Assembly (NCBI GenBank): GCA_026988735.1
Contig: JALSKR010000255.1
Span: forward strand, 1-7,492
DNA: 7,492 bases
Source of the DNA: Sulfurimonas sp.
Lineage (GTDB): Bacteria; Campylobacterota; Campylobacteria; Campylobacterales; Sulfurimonadaceae
Direction of reading: 5' to 3'
This document shows positions 1 through 6,709 of this stretch, one piece after another. How positions within the stretch are numbered: the first letter of the stretch is position 1; every line of letters begins with the position of its first letter. A program made the position numbers and the translations under genes. The notes under the pieces are model-generated. The model saw only the letters and a list, made by a program, of their open reading frames with translations. It was not told where the DNA came from and did no database searches.

Positions 1-798
1 ACGGATGAAAATTCAGTTTTGCATAAATTTTCCAATTATTACGGTATTAAATCTTTTATCATTCCCGCAAATGTCGGAGGTCGATTTTCTGTTTTAAGTG
101 CTGTGGGGGTTGTGCCTCTTACTCTGGCAGGGTATGATATGAAAAGTATTCTTGAGGGTGCTTCTGTGATGGCTGAGAATTTTTTTACCAAAAAAGAGAA
201 TCATATACTGAAAAAAGCAGCTCTTTTGACAAAATACAAAAAAGAGACACCGATAAATGTACTCTTTTCCTATGCAAACTGCCTGGAGGACTTTACAAAA
301 TGGTATGTGCAGTTGTGGGGAGAATCTTTAGGAAAAATAGACAGGCATGGAAATAATACGGGGCTTACGCCCATAGGGCATATTGGCTCGGTTGACCAAC
401 ACTCATTTTTACAACTCATTATGCAGGGTCCCAGAGACAAAACGGTTACTTTTATAAAAGTGGATAATTTTGAAAAAGATATAAAAGTGCCTAATATCTC
501 ACTGAAATTTCTAGAAAAAACAGACTATATCAACGGTTACAGTTTTAACGAGCTTATAGACGGGGAGTGTGAAGCCACAAAGGAGAGCATAGTTAATGAG
601 GGCATTAATGTTGATGCAATTACACTGGATGTTTTAAATGAAAAAAATATCGGAAAGCTCATTATGTATTATGAACTGTTGACTTCTTTATGCGGAATTA
701 TGCTGGGTGTCAATACATATGATCAGCCGGGAGTTGAAATCGGAAAGCAGATTTTGCTGAAAAAGTTTCATCTGTTTACTCGAAAAGGTATACAATAA
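1..798 (+). CDS. pgi: Glucose-6-phosphate isomerase, C-terminal part (5' end outside window)
   Basis: Interconverts glucose 6-phosphate and fructose 6-phosphate in the cytoplasm. The frame is open from base 1, so the gene is cut by the window edge; the TTG at 19 is internal, not the start. 265 residues are visible. The first PGI signature is present (NVGGRFSVLSAVGVVP, visible residues 24-39). The catalytic-base Glu sits in WGESLGK (residue 108), the active-site His in DQHSF (residue 134), and the second signature GVNTYDQPGVEIGK ends with the active-site Lys (residue 249). The C-terminus stops soon after this Lys, as in the short (about 400-450 residue) bacterial PGIs. It ends 27 nt before pdhA, with no terminator between, so it is probably cotranscribed with the PDH genes. 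Motif identity makes the call secure; only the N-terminus is unseen. Confidence 0.96.
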   Translation, partial: TDENSVLHKFSNYYGIKSFIIPANVGGRFSVLSAVGVVPLTLAGYDMKSILEGASVMAENFFTKKENHILKKAALLTKYKKETPINVLFSYANCLEDFTKWYVQLWGESLGKIDRHGNNTGLTPIGHIGSVDQHSFLQLIMQGPRDKTVTFIKVDNFEKDIKVPNISLKFLEKTDYINGYSFNELIDGECEATKESIVNEGINVDAITLDVLNEKNIGKLIMYYELLTSLCGIMLGVNTYDQPGVEIGKQILLKKFHLFTRKGIQ

Positions 799-825
799 CT
801 AAAAGCGATATATAAAGGCAAAAAG

Positions 826-1797
826 ATGAATAAATTACTTGCTGAAGAGATGTATTATTTGATGGTTCTTGGGCGTGCTTTTGAGTATGGCGCAAAAGAG
901 AACTATATGAAAGGCAATATATCCGGATTTTTACATCTTGATATTGGACAGGAAGCTCTGAGTGTCGGTGCTATAAAGGCATTTGAAAAGGGTGATATTT
1001 TTTCAGGCTATCGTGAGCATATCATGGCAATAAGCCGTGGGTTGGAACCAAAAGCGGTTATGGCTGAACTCTTTGGCAAAAGTACAGGTGTGAGTGGTGG
1101 CAAAGGCGGTTCCATGCACCTTTTTGAACCCTCACACTACTTTTACGGCGGGGATGCTATTGTCGGCGGACAACTCCCAAATGCAGTAGGCTGTGCTTAT
1201 GCAAGAGCCTTACAGGAAAATGATGACGGCGTTATGGCAATTTTTGGTGACGGTGCTACAAACGGCGGCGCTTTTTTTGAATCACTCAACATTGCTGCAA
1301 CACACAAACTCCCACTCCTCTTTTTATGCGAAAACAACGAATATGCCATAGGAACAAATATCAGGCGGACTGCTCCTTTTAGAGAACAGGCAAAAAAAGC
1401 AGAGCCCTATATGCCGACATATGAAGTAGATGGCATGGACGCTGAAGCTGTCTATGAAGTAGTAAGTCAGGCACGAAAACAGATAGAAGCAGGACACGGC
1501 CCTGTTTTTGTAGAGGCCTTTACATGTAGATATGAGGGACACTCTGTAAGTGATGCAAACAGTTACAGAAGTGCACAGGAGATGGCACACTGTAAGGCAA
1601 GAGACCCCATAGAAAAGTTTAAAAAAGCCTTACATGAAAAATGGCTCTGCACAGAAGAAGAGATACAAAATATAGAAATAAAAGCACAAAAAGCAGTGGA
1701 AGATGCTGTCAAATATGCCGAAGAATCTCCCGAACCGGAGCCAGAAGCTCTGTTTGAGCATGTATTTTATCAGGAGCATAAAAATGTTGTATCGTGA
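826..1797 (+). CDS. pdhA: Pyruvate dehydrogenase E1 component, alpha subunit
   Basis: Thiamine-diphosphate subunit of the alpha2beta2 E1 that decarboxylates pyruvate and acetylates the lipoyl arm of E2. 323 residues, normal for E1 alpha. The TPP/Mg motif runs from GDG (residues 141-143) to ENN (169-171). GGKGGSMHLF lies near residues 88-97, VDGMD near 202-206, and the conserved active-site loop RYEGHSVSD has His239. AAAGG at 814-818 lies 7 nt before the ATG. The usual TYR before this loop is TCR here; that Cys codon falls in a palindrome copy (see repeat at 1519). The stop overlaps the E1 beta start by 14 nt. Acetoin or branched-chain 2-oxoacid dehydrogenase E1 alpha subunits are homologous; adjacent E2, E3, lipB and lipA, and the absence of acetoin-specific genes, favour PDH. 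Substrate is inferred from context rather than read from a residue. Confidence 0.92.
   Translation: MNKLLAEEMYYLMVLGRAFEYGAKENYMKGNISGFLHLDIGQEALSVGAIKAFEKGDIFSGYREHIMAISRGLEPKAVMAELFGKSTGVSGGKGGSMHLFEPSHYFYGGDAIVGGQLPNAVGCAYARALQENDDGVMAIFGDGATNGGAFFESLNIAATHKLPLLFLCENNEYAIGTNIRRTAPFREQAKKAEPYMPTYEVDGMDAEAVYEVVSQARKQIEAGHGPVFVEAFTCRYEGHSVSDANSYRSAQEMAHCKARDPIEKFKKALHEKWLCTEEEIQNIEIKAQKAVEDAVKYAEESPEPEPEALFEHVFYQEHKNVVS
1519..1528. repeat. Iterated palindrome, imperfect copy (in pdhA)
   Basis: CTTTACATGTAG matches the left half of the consensus CTTTACATGTAAAG; only the 8-bp core TACATGTA (1521-1528) is symmetrical. It is read as FTCR (E1 alpha residues 232-235), where the family normally has TYR before the GHS loop. 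Confidence 0.55.
1772..1776 (+). promoter_or_regulatory. Ribosome binding site deciding the pdhB start
   Basis: AGGAG lies inside the pdhA 3' end, 7 nt before ATG 1784. It selects the 325-residue E1 beta over the longer open frame starting at 1703, whose extra 27 residues overlap pdhA and have no family likeness. Confidence 0.85.
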
Positions 1798-2761
1798 AGC
1801 TTTAAACAGGGCGCTTGATGAGGTGATGAGCGCGGATGACAGTGTCGTAACACTTGGCGAAGATGTGGGACTCTATGGCGGCAGTTTTCGTGTAACCGAA
1901 GGACTGGTTGAAAAATACGGTGAAAAAAGAGTCATAGATACGCCCATAGCAGAATTAAGCATAGTAGGAAATGCTGTCGGAATGGCAATTGGGGGACTTC
2001 GTCCTGTGGCTGAACTGATGACAGGAAATTTTTCGCTGCTTGCATTTGATCAGATCATCAACCATATGGCAAAACTGCATTATATGAGTAACGGTAAAAT
2101 TATTTTGCCTATGGTTGTACGCTTTCCCCAAGGAGTCAGCCGTCAACTTGCAGCCCAGCACAGTGAGAGTTACGAGCAGATGTTGTCTGCCGTACCGGGG
2201 CTGAGAGTATTAAGTGTCAATGATGTCAATTACGCCTACCATGCGCTTAAATATGCCATTTTGTCAGATGACCCTGTTGTGTTTATAGAGCATGAACTGC
2301 TGTATAACAAAAAAGGCGAAGTAGATTTTGCGCAAAAACTAGACCCGTTTCAGGCCAGAATTGCCAAAGAGGGCAGTGACATTACGATAGTGAGCTATCT
2401 GAAGATGGTAGATGATGTTATGCTTGCAGTCCCTGAAATAGAAGAAGCATTGGGGTGTTCTTGCGAAGTAATTGATTTATGCTCTTTAAACCCGATAGAT
2501 TATGAAACACTCATCGAATCCATACAAAAGACATCCCGCCTTGTGATGGTTGAAGAGGACCATAAAACAGGCGGTTACGGTGCGCAGATAATTTCATGGG
2601 CAGCCGAAGAAATGTTTTATGCCTTGGATGCTCCGCCACTGCGTTTAGCCGGAGAGGATGTGCCTGTTCCTTATAACAGAAGTTTGGAACTCTCCAGTAT
2701 TCCTACACCGGAATCTATTGCGCAGGATATTATAGCATGGGGCAAAAACAATGAGTTATGA
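1784..2761 (+). CDS. pdhB: Pyruvate dehydrogenase E1 component, beta subunit
   Basis: Partner of E1 alpha in the pyruvate decarboxylase heterotetramer. With the start at ATG 1784 the protein has 325 residues, the family's usual size, and begins MLYREALNRALDEVM as expected. The frame is open further upstream (to 1703), but that extension lies over the E1 alpha C-terminus and looks nothing like the family; AGGAG at 1772-1776, 7 nt before ATG 1784, settles the start. Motifs: LGEDVGLYGG (residues 24-33); DTPIAE with E57, the Glu expected to contact the TPP aminopyrimidine; GLRPVAE; QHSES with H126; GGYGAQI near the C-terminal domain; and AGEDVPVPY near the end. It overlaps pdhA by 14 nt and E2 by 11 nt, consistent with coupled translation and matched subunit amounts. 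No key residue is missing. Confidence 0.94.
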   Translation: MLYREALNRALDEVMSADDSVVTLGEDVGLYGGSFRVTEGLVEKYGEKRVIDTPIAELSIVGNAVGMAIGGLRPVAELMTGNFSLLAFDQIINHMAKLHYMSNGKIILPMVVRFPQGVSRQLAAQHSESYEQMLSAVPGLRVLSVNDVNYAYHALKYAILSDDPVVFIEHELLYNKKGEVDFAQKLDPFQARIAKEGSDITIVSYLKMVDDVMLAVPEIEEALGCSCEVIDLCSLNPIDYETLIESIQKTSRLVMVEEDHKTGGYGAQIISWAAEEMFYALDAPPLRLAGEDVPVPYNRSLELSSIPTPESIAQDIIAWGKNNEL

Positions 2762-4004
2762 AATAGTCATGCCCCAGCTCTCTGACTCTATGGATGAGGG
2801 CAAGCTGATAAGCTGGAAAGTCAAAGAGGGACAAAAGGTTAATGTTGGTGATGTTATTGCCGAGGTTGAGAGTGACAAAGCAATTATGGAGTTGCAGAGT
2901 TTTCAAAACGGTGTTGTTGCAGAGATACGGGCAAAAGAGGGTGATGTCATTCCTGTTGGAGAAGTCATCGCCATTATAGAAGCCAATGAGAGTGAAAGCC
3001 CTGTAAAAAAGAGTGAAAAAGTTGTAAAAGAGCCAAGTCCTGTGAAGAGAGAAAAAGCTCCTGTACAAAAGCCTCAACCAAAGCCTGCAGTTACAAAAGA
3101 GACAAAACCCAAAATAGCTTTATCAAAACATCATCCAGATGATGAAACAGGCGGTATATCTCCAAAAGCAAGAGCCAAAGCGGCACAGTATGGAGTGGAT
3201 ACGCAGACAATTGTGCAAAAAACATCCAAAGAGCTCTTACATGTAAAGGATGTTGAGGCGTACTTAAGAGAGCATTATTTTACGCCAAAAGCATTATCTC
3301 TTTTAGATAAATACGGCTTGGATATTGCAAGTTTTGCACTCAATCATAAAATAGACGAAACAGAAGTGCAGGAGTTTATTGACAAGAATGAAACACCGCT
3401 GCCACAGCCTTTGACGCAGATGCAAAAGGCGATTATCGCCAATGTGACGGCTTCTGCACAAAAACCGGTGTATCATCTGTATGAGCATATTGATGCACAA
3501 CTTTTTTTAGAACATGACGCATACAGCATTACCGCATGGTTGATAAAGATTTTTGCAAATGTGATGATGACACATGAGGCTTTTCGTTCACGTCTGCAAA
3601 ATGACAGACTTATTATAAGCCCCAATGCTTCCATCGCTGTGGCAGTAGCAGATGCAAAAAATCTCTATATGCCGGTTGTAAAAGATGCCAACAAACGCGC
3701 GATAGCAGATATTGCAAAAGAACTTGCCAGTTTTAAAACAAAACTTCAAGAGAAATCTTTTAGTGCGCAGGATATGCAGGGCTCAAGTTTTGGTATATCA
3801 AATTTGGGCATGCTTGGTGTAGAACCTTTTGATGCAATGATAAACAAAAATGATGCAGGGATTGTGGCAATCGGGGGCTTGAAAGATGGACAAATATCGG
3901 TAACACTTACAGCTGACCACAGGCTCATAAACGGTTACGAGGCAGCACTTTTTATGCAGGATCTCAAACAAGAAGTACAAAATCCTCTTCAGTTTAAGGA
4001 CTAA
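2751..4004 (+). CDS. pdhC: Dihydrolipoamide acetyltransferase (PDH E2), unusual architecture
   Basis: Core of the PDH complex; its swinging lipoyl arm carries the acetyl group to CoA. 417 residues. Domains: one N-terminal lipoyl domain (1-78) with lipoyl lysine K43 in ESDKA; a Lys/Pro/Glu-rich linker (about 80-130); a subunit-binding domain (136-173, ISPKARAKAAQYGVD...DVEAYL); a second, similar segment (177-213, FTPKALSLLDKYGLD...EVQEFI) that I read as a tandem subunit-binding domain; and a catalytic domain (about 218-417). Catalytic His390 lies in ADHRLINGY, where the usual HxxxDG is HxxxNG (N394). The catalytic domain is about 200 residues, somewhat shorter than the usual 225-235. Neither binding domain keeps the GxGxxGR loop. 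It starts within the pdhB end (11-nt overlap) with a weak GGGG ribosome site at 2739-2742 and is 2 nt from E3. The E2 identity is secure; acetyl specificity is inferred from context. Confidence 0.93.
   Translation: MSYEIVMPQLSDSMDEGKLISWKVKEGQKVNVGDVIAEVESDKAIMELQSFQNGVVAEIRAKEGDVIPVGEVIAIIEANESESPVKKSEKVVKEPSPVKREKAPVQKPQPKPAVTKETKPKIALSKHHPDDETGGISPKARAKAAQYGVDTQTIVQKTSKELLHVKDVEAYLREHYFTPKALSLLDKYGLDIASFALNHKIDETEVQEFIDKNETPLPQPLTQMQKAIIANVTASAQKPVYHLYEHIDAQLFLEHDAYSITAWLIKIFANVMMTHEAFRSRLQNDRLIISPNASIAVAVADAKNLYMPVVKDANKRAIADIAKELASFKTKLQEKSFSAQDMQGSSFGISNLGMLGVEPFDAMINKNDAGIVAIGGLKDGQISVTLTADHRLINGYEAALFMQDLKQEVQNPLQFKD
3237..3248. repeat. Iterated palindrome, 10-bp core copy (in E2)
   Basis: TTACATGTAA (3237-3246) is a perfect palindrome followed by AG, giving the right half of the consensus. 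It is read as LHVK (E2 residues 163-166) and lies at the end of the first subunit-binding domain, where the GxGxxGR loop would be expected. Confidence 0.75.
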
Positions 4005-4006
4005 AT

Positions 4007-5299
4007 ATGTATGACATAATTTTTATCGGCGGCGGACTCAATTATGCGGGAGCCATTGTAGCATCCAAAGAGGGAAAGAAAGTGGCTCTCATTGAAAAAG
4101 ATATGACACAGCTCGGCGGTGTGTGCCTGCATAAGGGGTGTATTCCCTCGAAGATGTTTTTACACTATGCCAATGTTGTGTATGAGAGTACAAGCGATAT
4201 TTTAGAGGGGCAAACAGCTCTCTCAATGCAAATGCTTTTTGGGAAAAAAACAGATCTGATAGAAAACGCATGGCAGGCAATCAAGAAACAGTGCTCTCAT
4301 GTAGATTTGATAGAGGGTGAAGCAAAGCTTAAAGAGCCGCATAGGGTTGAGGTAAACGGTAAAACGCTTGAAGCCGAGTATATCATTATGGGAACGGGTT
4401 CCTCTCCTTTTATTCCTGAGGGTATAGAGTATAATGCAAAAGATATTATTGTCAGTGATGAAGTTTTAATGATGCAAGAACTGCCTAAAAAAATTGCCAT
4501 ATACGGTTCGGGTGCGATAGGTCTGGAAATGGCAAGCTTTTTTGCAACAAGCGGTGTTGCTGTGACACTTATTTACAGAGAAGATACAATTCAAAAAAGA
4601 GCAAATCCTCTTATACAAAATGCCCTGCAAAAGCAGCTTGAAAAAATAGGTGTGACACTTTTAGCCGAGCACTCCATACAAACAGCAAAAAGCACAAAAA
4701 AAGGTGTGCATATTACTTTTGAAGACAAAAACAGTATGTATATGCCTGTTTTGCTTGTTGCAGCGGGACGCAGGCCAAATGTTGACTTTCTTACATGTAA
4801 AGAGATAAAAGTGGAAAAAGGCATTGTGACTGACAGATTTTTTGAGACAACACTGCCAAAACATTATGCCATAGGTGATTGTAATGGCAAACTCCAACTT
4901 GCCCATGCTACAAGAGCAGAAGTGTTAAATGTGGTAGAGCGTATCTTGGAAAAAAATCCGCGTCCTTTAAATCTTGATCATGTTATAAAATTTATTCATA
5001 CTCTGCCTATGAGCTATGCTGTAGTAGGAAACACTGATGCTCAAATATCAAGCGTTGTTCCTTTGAGCCATTTTCCATATTCAGTACAAAATCATGCCAC
5101 AAAAGGAGTGATGATTACTTATACAGACAAAGAAGGCTTTATACTCGGTGCCGAAATTTTGGCGCCAAATGCAGAAGAACTGGCAGCTATTGTCGGTATG
5201 AGTTTGGCTGGTGAAATGGATGCTACTCAGGCAAAAAGAACGATTTTTGGACATCCTACATTCAGTGAAGCATTAGAGAGAACATTTTTTAAGTTATGA
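4007..5299 (+). CDS. lpdA: Dihydrolipoamide dehydrogenase (E3)
   Basis: Flavoprotein that reoxidises dihydrolipoyl groups on E2 and passes electrons to NAD+. 430 residues, shorter than the usual 460-475. The redox-active disulfide is C40/C45 in GGVCLHKGCIPSK, the NAD site is GSGAIGLE (167-174), the second FAD contact is AIGDCNG (288-294, D291), and the C-terminal proton-relay pair is H416/E421 in GHPTFSEAL. The N-terminal FAD fingerprint is unusual: GGGLNYAG (8-15) instead of GGGPGGY, with one residue lost and the third Gly of GxGxxG replaced by Tyr. AAGGA at 3996-4000, 6 nt before the ATG, fixes the start. The end overlaps lipB as ATGA. Mercuric reductase or other disulfide oxidoreductases are possible homologues, but gene position and the intact C-terminal His-Glu pair support E3. 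The flavin-site change does not look inactivating by itself. Confidence 0.92.
   Translation: MYDIIFIGGGLNYAGAIVASKEGKKVALIEKDMTQLGGVCLHKGCIPSKMFLHYANVVYESTSDILEGQTALSMQMLFGKKTDLIENAWQAIKKQCSHVDLIEGEAKLKEPHRVEVNGKTLEAEYIIMGTGSSPFIPEGIEYNAKDIIVSDEVLMMQELPKKIAIYGSGAIGLEMASFFATSGVAVTLIYREDTIQKRANPLIQNALQKQLEKIGVTLLAEHSIQTAKSTKKGVHITFEDKNSMYMPVLLVAAGRRPNVDFLTCKEIKVEKGIVTDRFFETTLPKHYAIGDCNGKLQLAHATRAEVLNVVERILEKNPRPLNLDHVIKFIHTLPMSYAVVGNTDAQISSVVPLSHFPYSVQNHATKGVMITYTDKEGFILGAEILAPNAEELAAIVGMSLAGEMDATQAKRTIFGHPTFSEALERTFFKL
4791..4802. repeat. Iterated palindrome, 10-bp core copy (in E3)
   Basis: TTACATGTAA (4791-4800) is perfect, followed by AG. It is read in a different frame from the LHVK copies, giving LTCK (E3 residues 262-265) in a variable part just after the conserved GRRPN. 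Confidence 0.75.
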
Positions 5300-5877
5300 T
5301 ACTGCACAATTGGGGTGAAACAGAGTATACAAAGGCGAGAGAGCAGATGGACGCTTTACATGTAAAGGCACAGCAAGACGGACAAAATCATCTGATACTC
5401 TGTTGGCATCCTGCAGTTTTTACACTGGGGAGTGATGAGAAAAAAGAGTTTGATGTGCCAACGCTGCAAAGTGACAGAGGCGGTTCTATCACCTGTCACT
5501 CTAAGGGACAGAACATTTACTACTTTTGTTTTCAGGTACAACAGCCAGCACGATTTTATAAAAAAGTTCTTGATGCTTTTGAGAGTTTTTTTATGAAAAA
5601 TCTGCCGCAGGTCAAATATGACAAAAACAAGCCCGGTTTTTATATACAAAACCGCAAAATTGCCTCTTTGGGATTTCGCTACTCCAGAGGGGTTTCTCTT
5701 CATGGTGTCGCTTTGAATGTTAATGTGGATCTGGACTTTCATTCACAGGTTTCGCCTTGTAACTTAGAAAACATTGTACCGACCTCTTTAAAAAATGAAG
5801 GATTGAGACTCACGCCAGAAGAGGTAAATGCGCAGATGATACACTTCATAGGAAAACATTTTGAAGATGCAGTTTAA
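5296..5877 (+). CDS. lipB: Lipoyl(octanoyl) transferase LipB
   Basis: Moves octanoyl groups from acyl carrier protein to the lipoyl-domain lysine of E2, the first step of lipoate assembly. 193 residues, slightly short for the family (about 200-230). Motifs in order: LCWHPAVFTLG (N-terminal substrate pocket); RGGSITCHSKGQ with H68 (usual RGGxxTxHGPGQ); KIASLGFR with catalytic Lys K121; HGVALNVNVDL; and the catalytic Cys C155 in SPCNLEN. The Gly that normally follows the Cys is Asn here, and the SKGQ replaces GPGQ, so the protein is divergent but keeps both catalytic residues. Residues 21-24 (LHVK) are encoded by a perfect 14-bp palindrome in the variable first helix. It starts in the E3 stop (ATGA), which points to translational coupling, and runs into lipA. 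Its natural partners, E2 and LipA, are in the same operon. Confidence 0.94.
   Translation: MILHNWGETEYTKAREQMDALHVKAQQDGQNHLILCWHPAVFTLGSDEKKEFDVPTLQSDRGGSITCHSKGQNIYYFCFQVQQPARFYKKVLDAFESFFMKNLPQVKYDKNKPGFYIQNRKIASLGFRYSRGVSLHGVALNVNVDLDFHSQVSPCNLENIVPTSLKNEGLRLTPEEVNAQMIHFIGKHFEDAV
5354..5367. repeat. Iterated palindrome, perfect 14-bp copy (in lipB)
   Basis: CTTTACATGTAAAG is a perfect inverted repeat without spacer. It is read as LHVK (LipB residues 21-24) in a poorly conserved helix near the N-terminus. Confidence 0.85.
5850..5853 (+). promoter_or_regulatory. Ribosome binding site favouring a TTG start for lipA
   Basis: AGGA inside the lipB 3' end is 7 nt before TTG 5861 and 13 nt before ATG 5867. 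The spacing favours the rare TTG initiation codon. A weaker start may limit LipA output relative to LipB; that part is inference. Confidence 0.5.
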
Positions 5878-6709
5878 ACCAAAAGTAAAAGCACCCGCAC
5901 CAGAGATTTTACAAAATATGCAAGATGTTTTAGAAAAAAATTCACTCACAACAGTATGCGAAGAGGCAGCCTGTCCAAACAGGGCAGAGTGCTATGCGCG
6001 AAACAGTGCTACATTTATGATATTAGGCGATACCTGCACAAGAGCCTGCACTTTTTGCAATGTAAAAACAGGTCATGGCAGGGATGTTGAGGGGAGTGAA
6101 CCTCAACGTCTGGCAAAGGCTATAAAAGAGTTAGAGTTGCAGTATGTTGTGATAACGTCGGTGGACAGGGATGATTTAAAAGATTACGGGTCTGAGCATT
6201 TTGCACGCTGTGTACAGGCAATAAAAGAACAAAATCCGAAAATAAAAGTAGAACTCTTAACGCCTGATTTCAAATACAATAAAAATGCTCTGCAGAGAGT
6301 CATAAAAAGCGGTGCAGACAAACTGGCACACAATCAAGAGACCGTGAGACGACTGAGTAAAAGCGTACGTCCGCAGAGTGATTATGACCGTTCATTAAAA
6401 GTTTTACAGTATTATGCTACAAATTCACCTTTACATGTAAAGTCCTCTTTGATGTGCGGACTTGGCGAAACGAAAGAAGAGCTGCTGGCAACAATGCAGG
6501 AACTTTTGGATGTCGGTGTGAGTGAATTGACACTGGGACAGTATCTGCAACCGACACAAAAACATCATAAGGTAGAAAAATACTACCCGCCGGAGTTTTT
6601 TGATGAGATGAAAGAAGAGGCACTGAGTATGGGATTTCGTGCAGTAGCCTCAGGTATTTTGGTAAGAAGTTCTTATTTTGCGGAAAATTTGGGAGATGAA
6701 GATGAGTAA
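5861..6709 (+). CDS. lipA: Lipoyl synthase LipA (radical SAM)
   Basis: Inserts two sulfurs into the protein-bound octanoyl chain, completing lipoate on E2. 282 residues from TTG 5861, or 280 from ATG 5867. The auxiliary 4Fe-4S cluster cysteines are C33, C38, C44 (CxxxxCxxxxxC), the radical-SAM cluster is C59, C63, C66 (CTRACTFC), and the C-terminal RSSY (269-272) supplies the Ser ligand of the auxiliary cluster. All ligands are present. TTG 5861 is preferred because AGGA at 5850-5853 is 7 nt upstream, while ATG 5867 has only poor spacing (13 nt); the difference is two residues. It overlaps lipB by 17 nt (11 nt if ATG is used) and gpmA by 8 nt. Residues 191-194 (LHVK) are encoded by a perfect CTTTACATGTAAAG copy just before the conserved SSLMCGLGET stretch. 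The function is secure. Confidence 0.97.
   Translation: MKMQFKPKVKAPAPEILQNMQDVLEKNSLTTVCEEAACPNRAECYARNSATFMILGDTCTRACTFCNVKTGHGRDVEGSEPQRLAKAIKELELQYVVITSVDRDDLKDYGSEHFARCVQAIKEQNPKIKVELLTPDFKYNKNALQRVIKSGADKLAHNQETVRRLSKSVRPQSDYDRSLKVLQYYATNSPLHVKSSLMCGLGETKEELLATMQELLDVGVSELTLGQYLQPTQKHHKVEKYYPPEFFDEMKEEALSMGFRAVASGILVRSSYFAENLGDEDE
6429..6442. repeat. Iterated palindrome, perfect 14-bp copy (in lipA)
   Basis: CTTTACATGTAAAG, identical to the lipB copy. It is read as LHVK (LipA residues 191-194); the Lys is the one conserved before the S-x-x-M-x-GLGE segment. Confidence 0.85.
6691..6695 (+). promoter_or_regulatory. Ribosome binding site deciding the gpmA start
   Basis: GGGAG lies in the last codons of lipA, 6 nt before ATG 6702. 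It supports this ATG over the in-frame ATG at 6696, which would sit directly against the site, and over the TTG at 6678. Confidence 0.8.

Noticed and set aside
808..815. TATATAAA before pdhA as a -10 box
   Set aside because: Transcription would start at about the pdhA ribosome site, leaving it outside or at the very end of the RNA, and no -35 box stands out; read-through from pgi explains the gene better.
1630..1639. TTACATGAAA in pdhA as another palindrome copy
   Set aside because: It lacks the T that completes TACATGTA and is not symmetrical; a single-base-loss relic cannot be told from chance.
2730..3077. Antisense open frame of 115 codons over the start of the E2 gene
   Set aside because: Opposite the lipoyl domain and linker; Phe/Leu-rich content is the expected complement of Lys/Glu-rich coding DNA.
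5356..5742. Antisense open frame of 128 codons over lipB
   Set aside because: Lies fully opposite a gene with intact catalytic motifs; the translated sequence has no recognisable family and no ribosome site is evident. Shadow frame.
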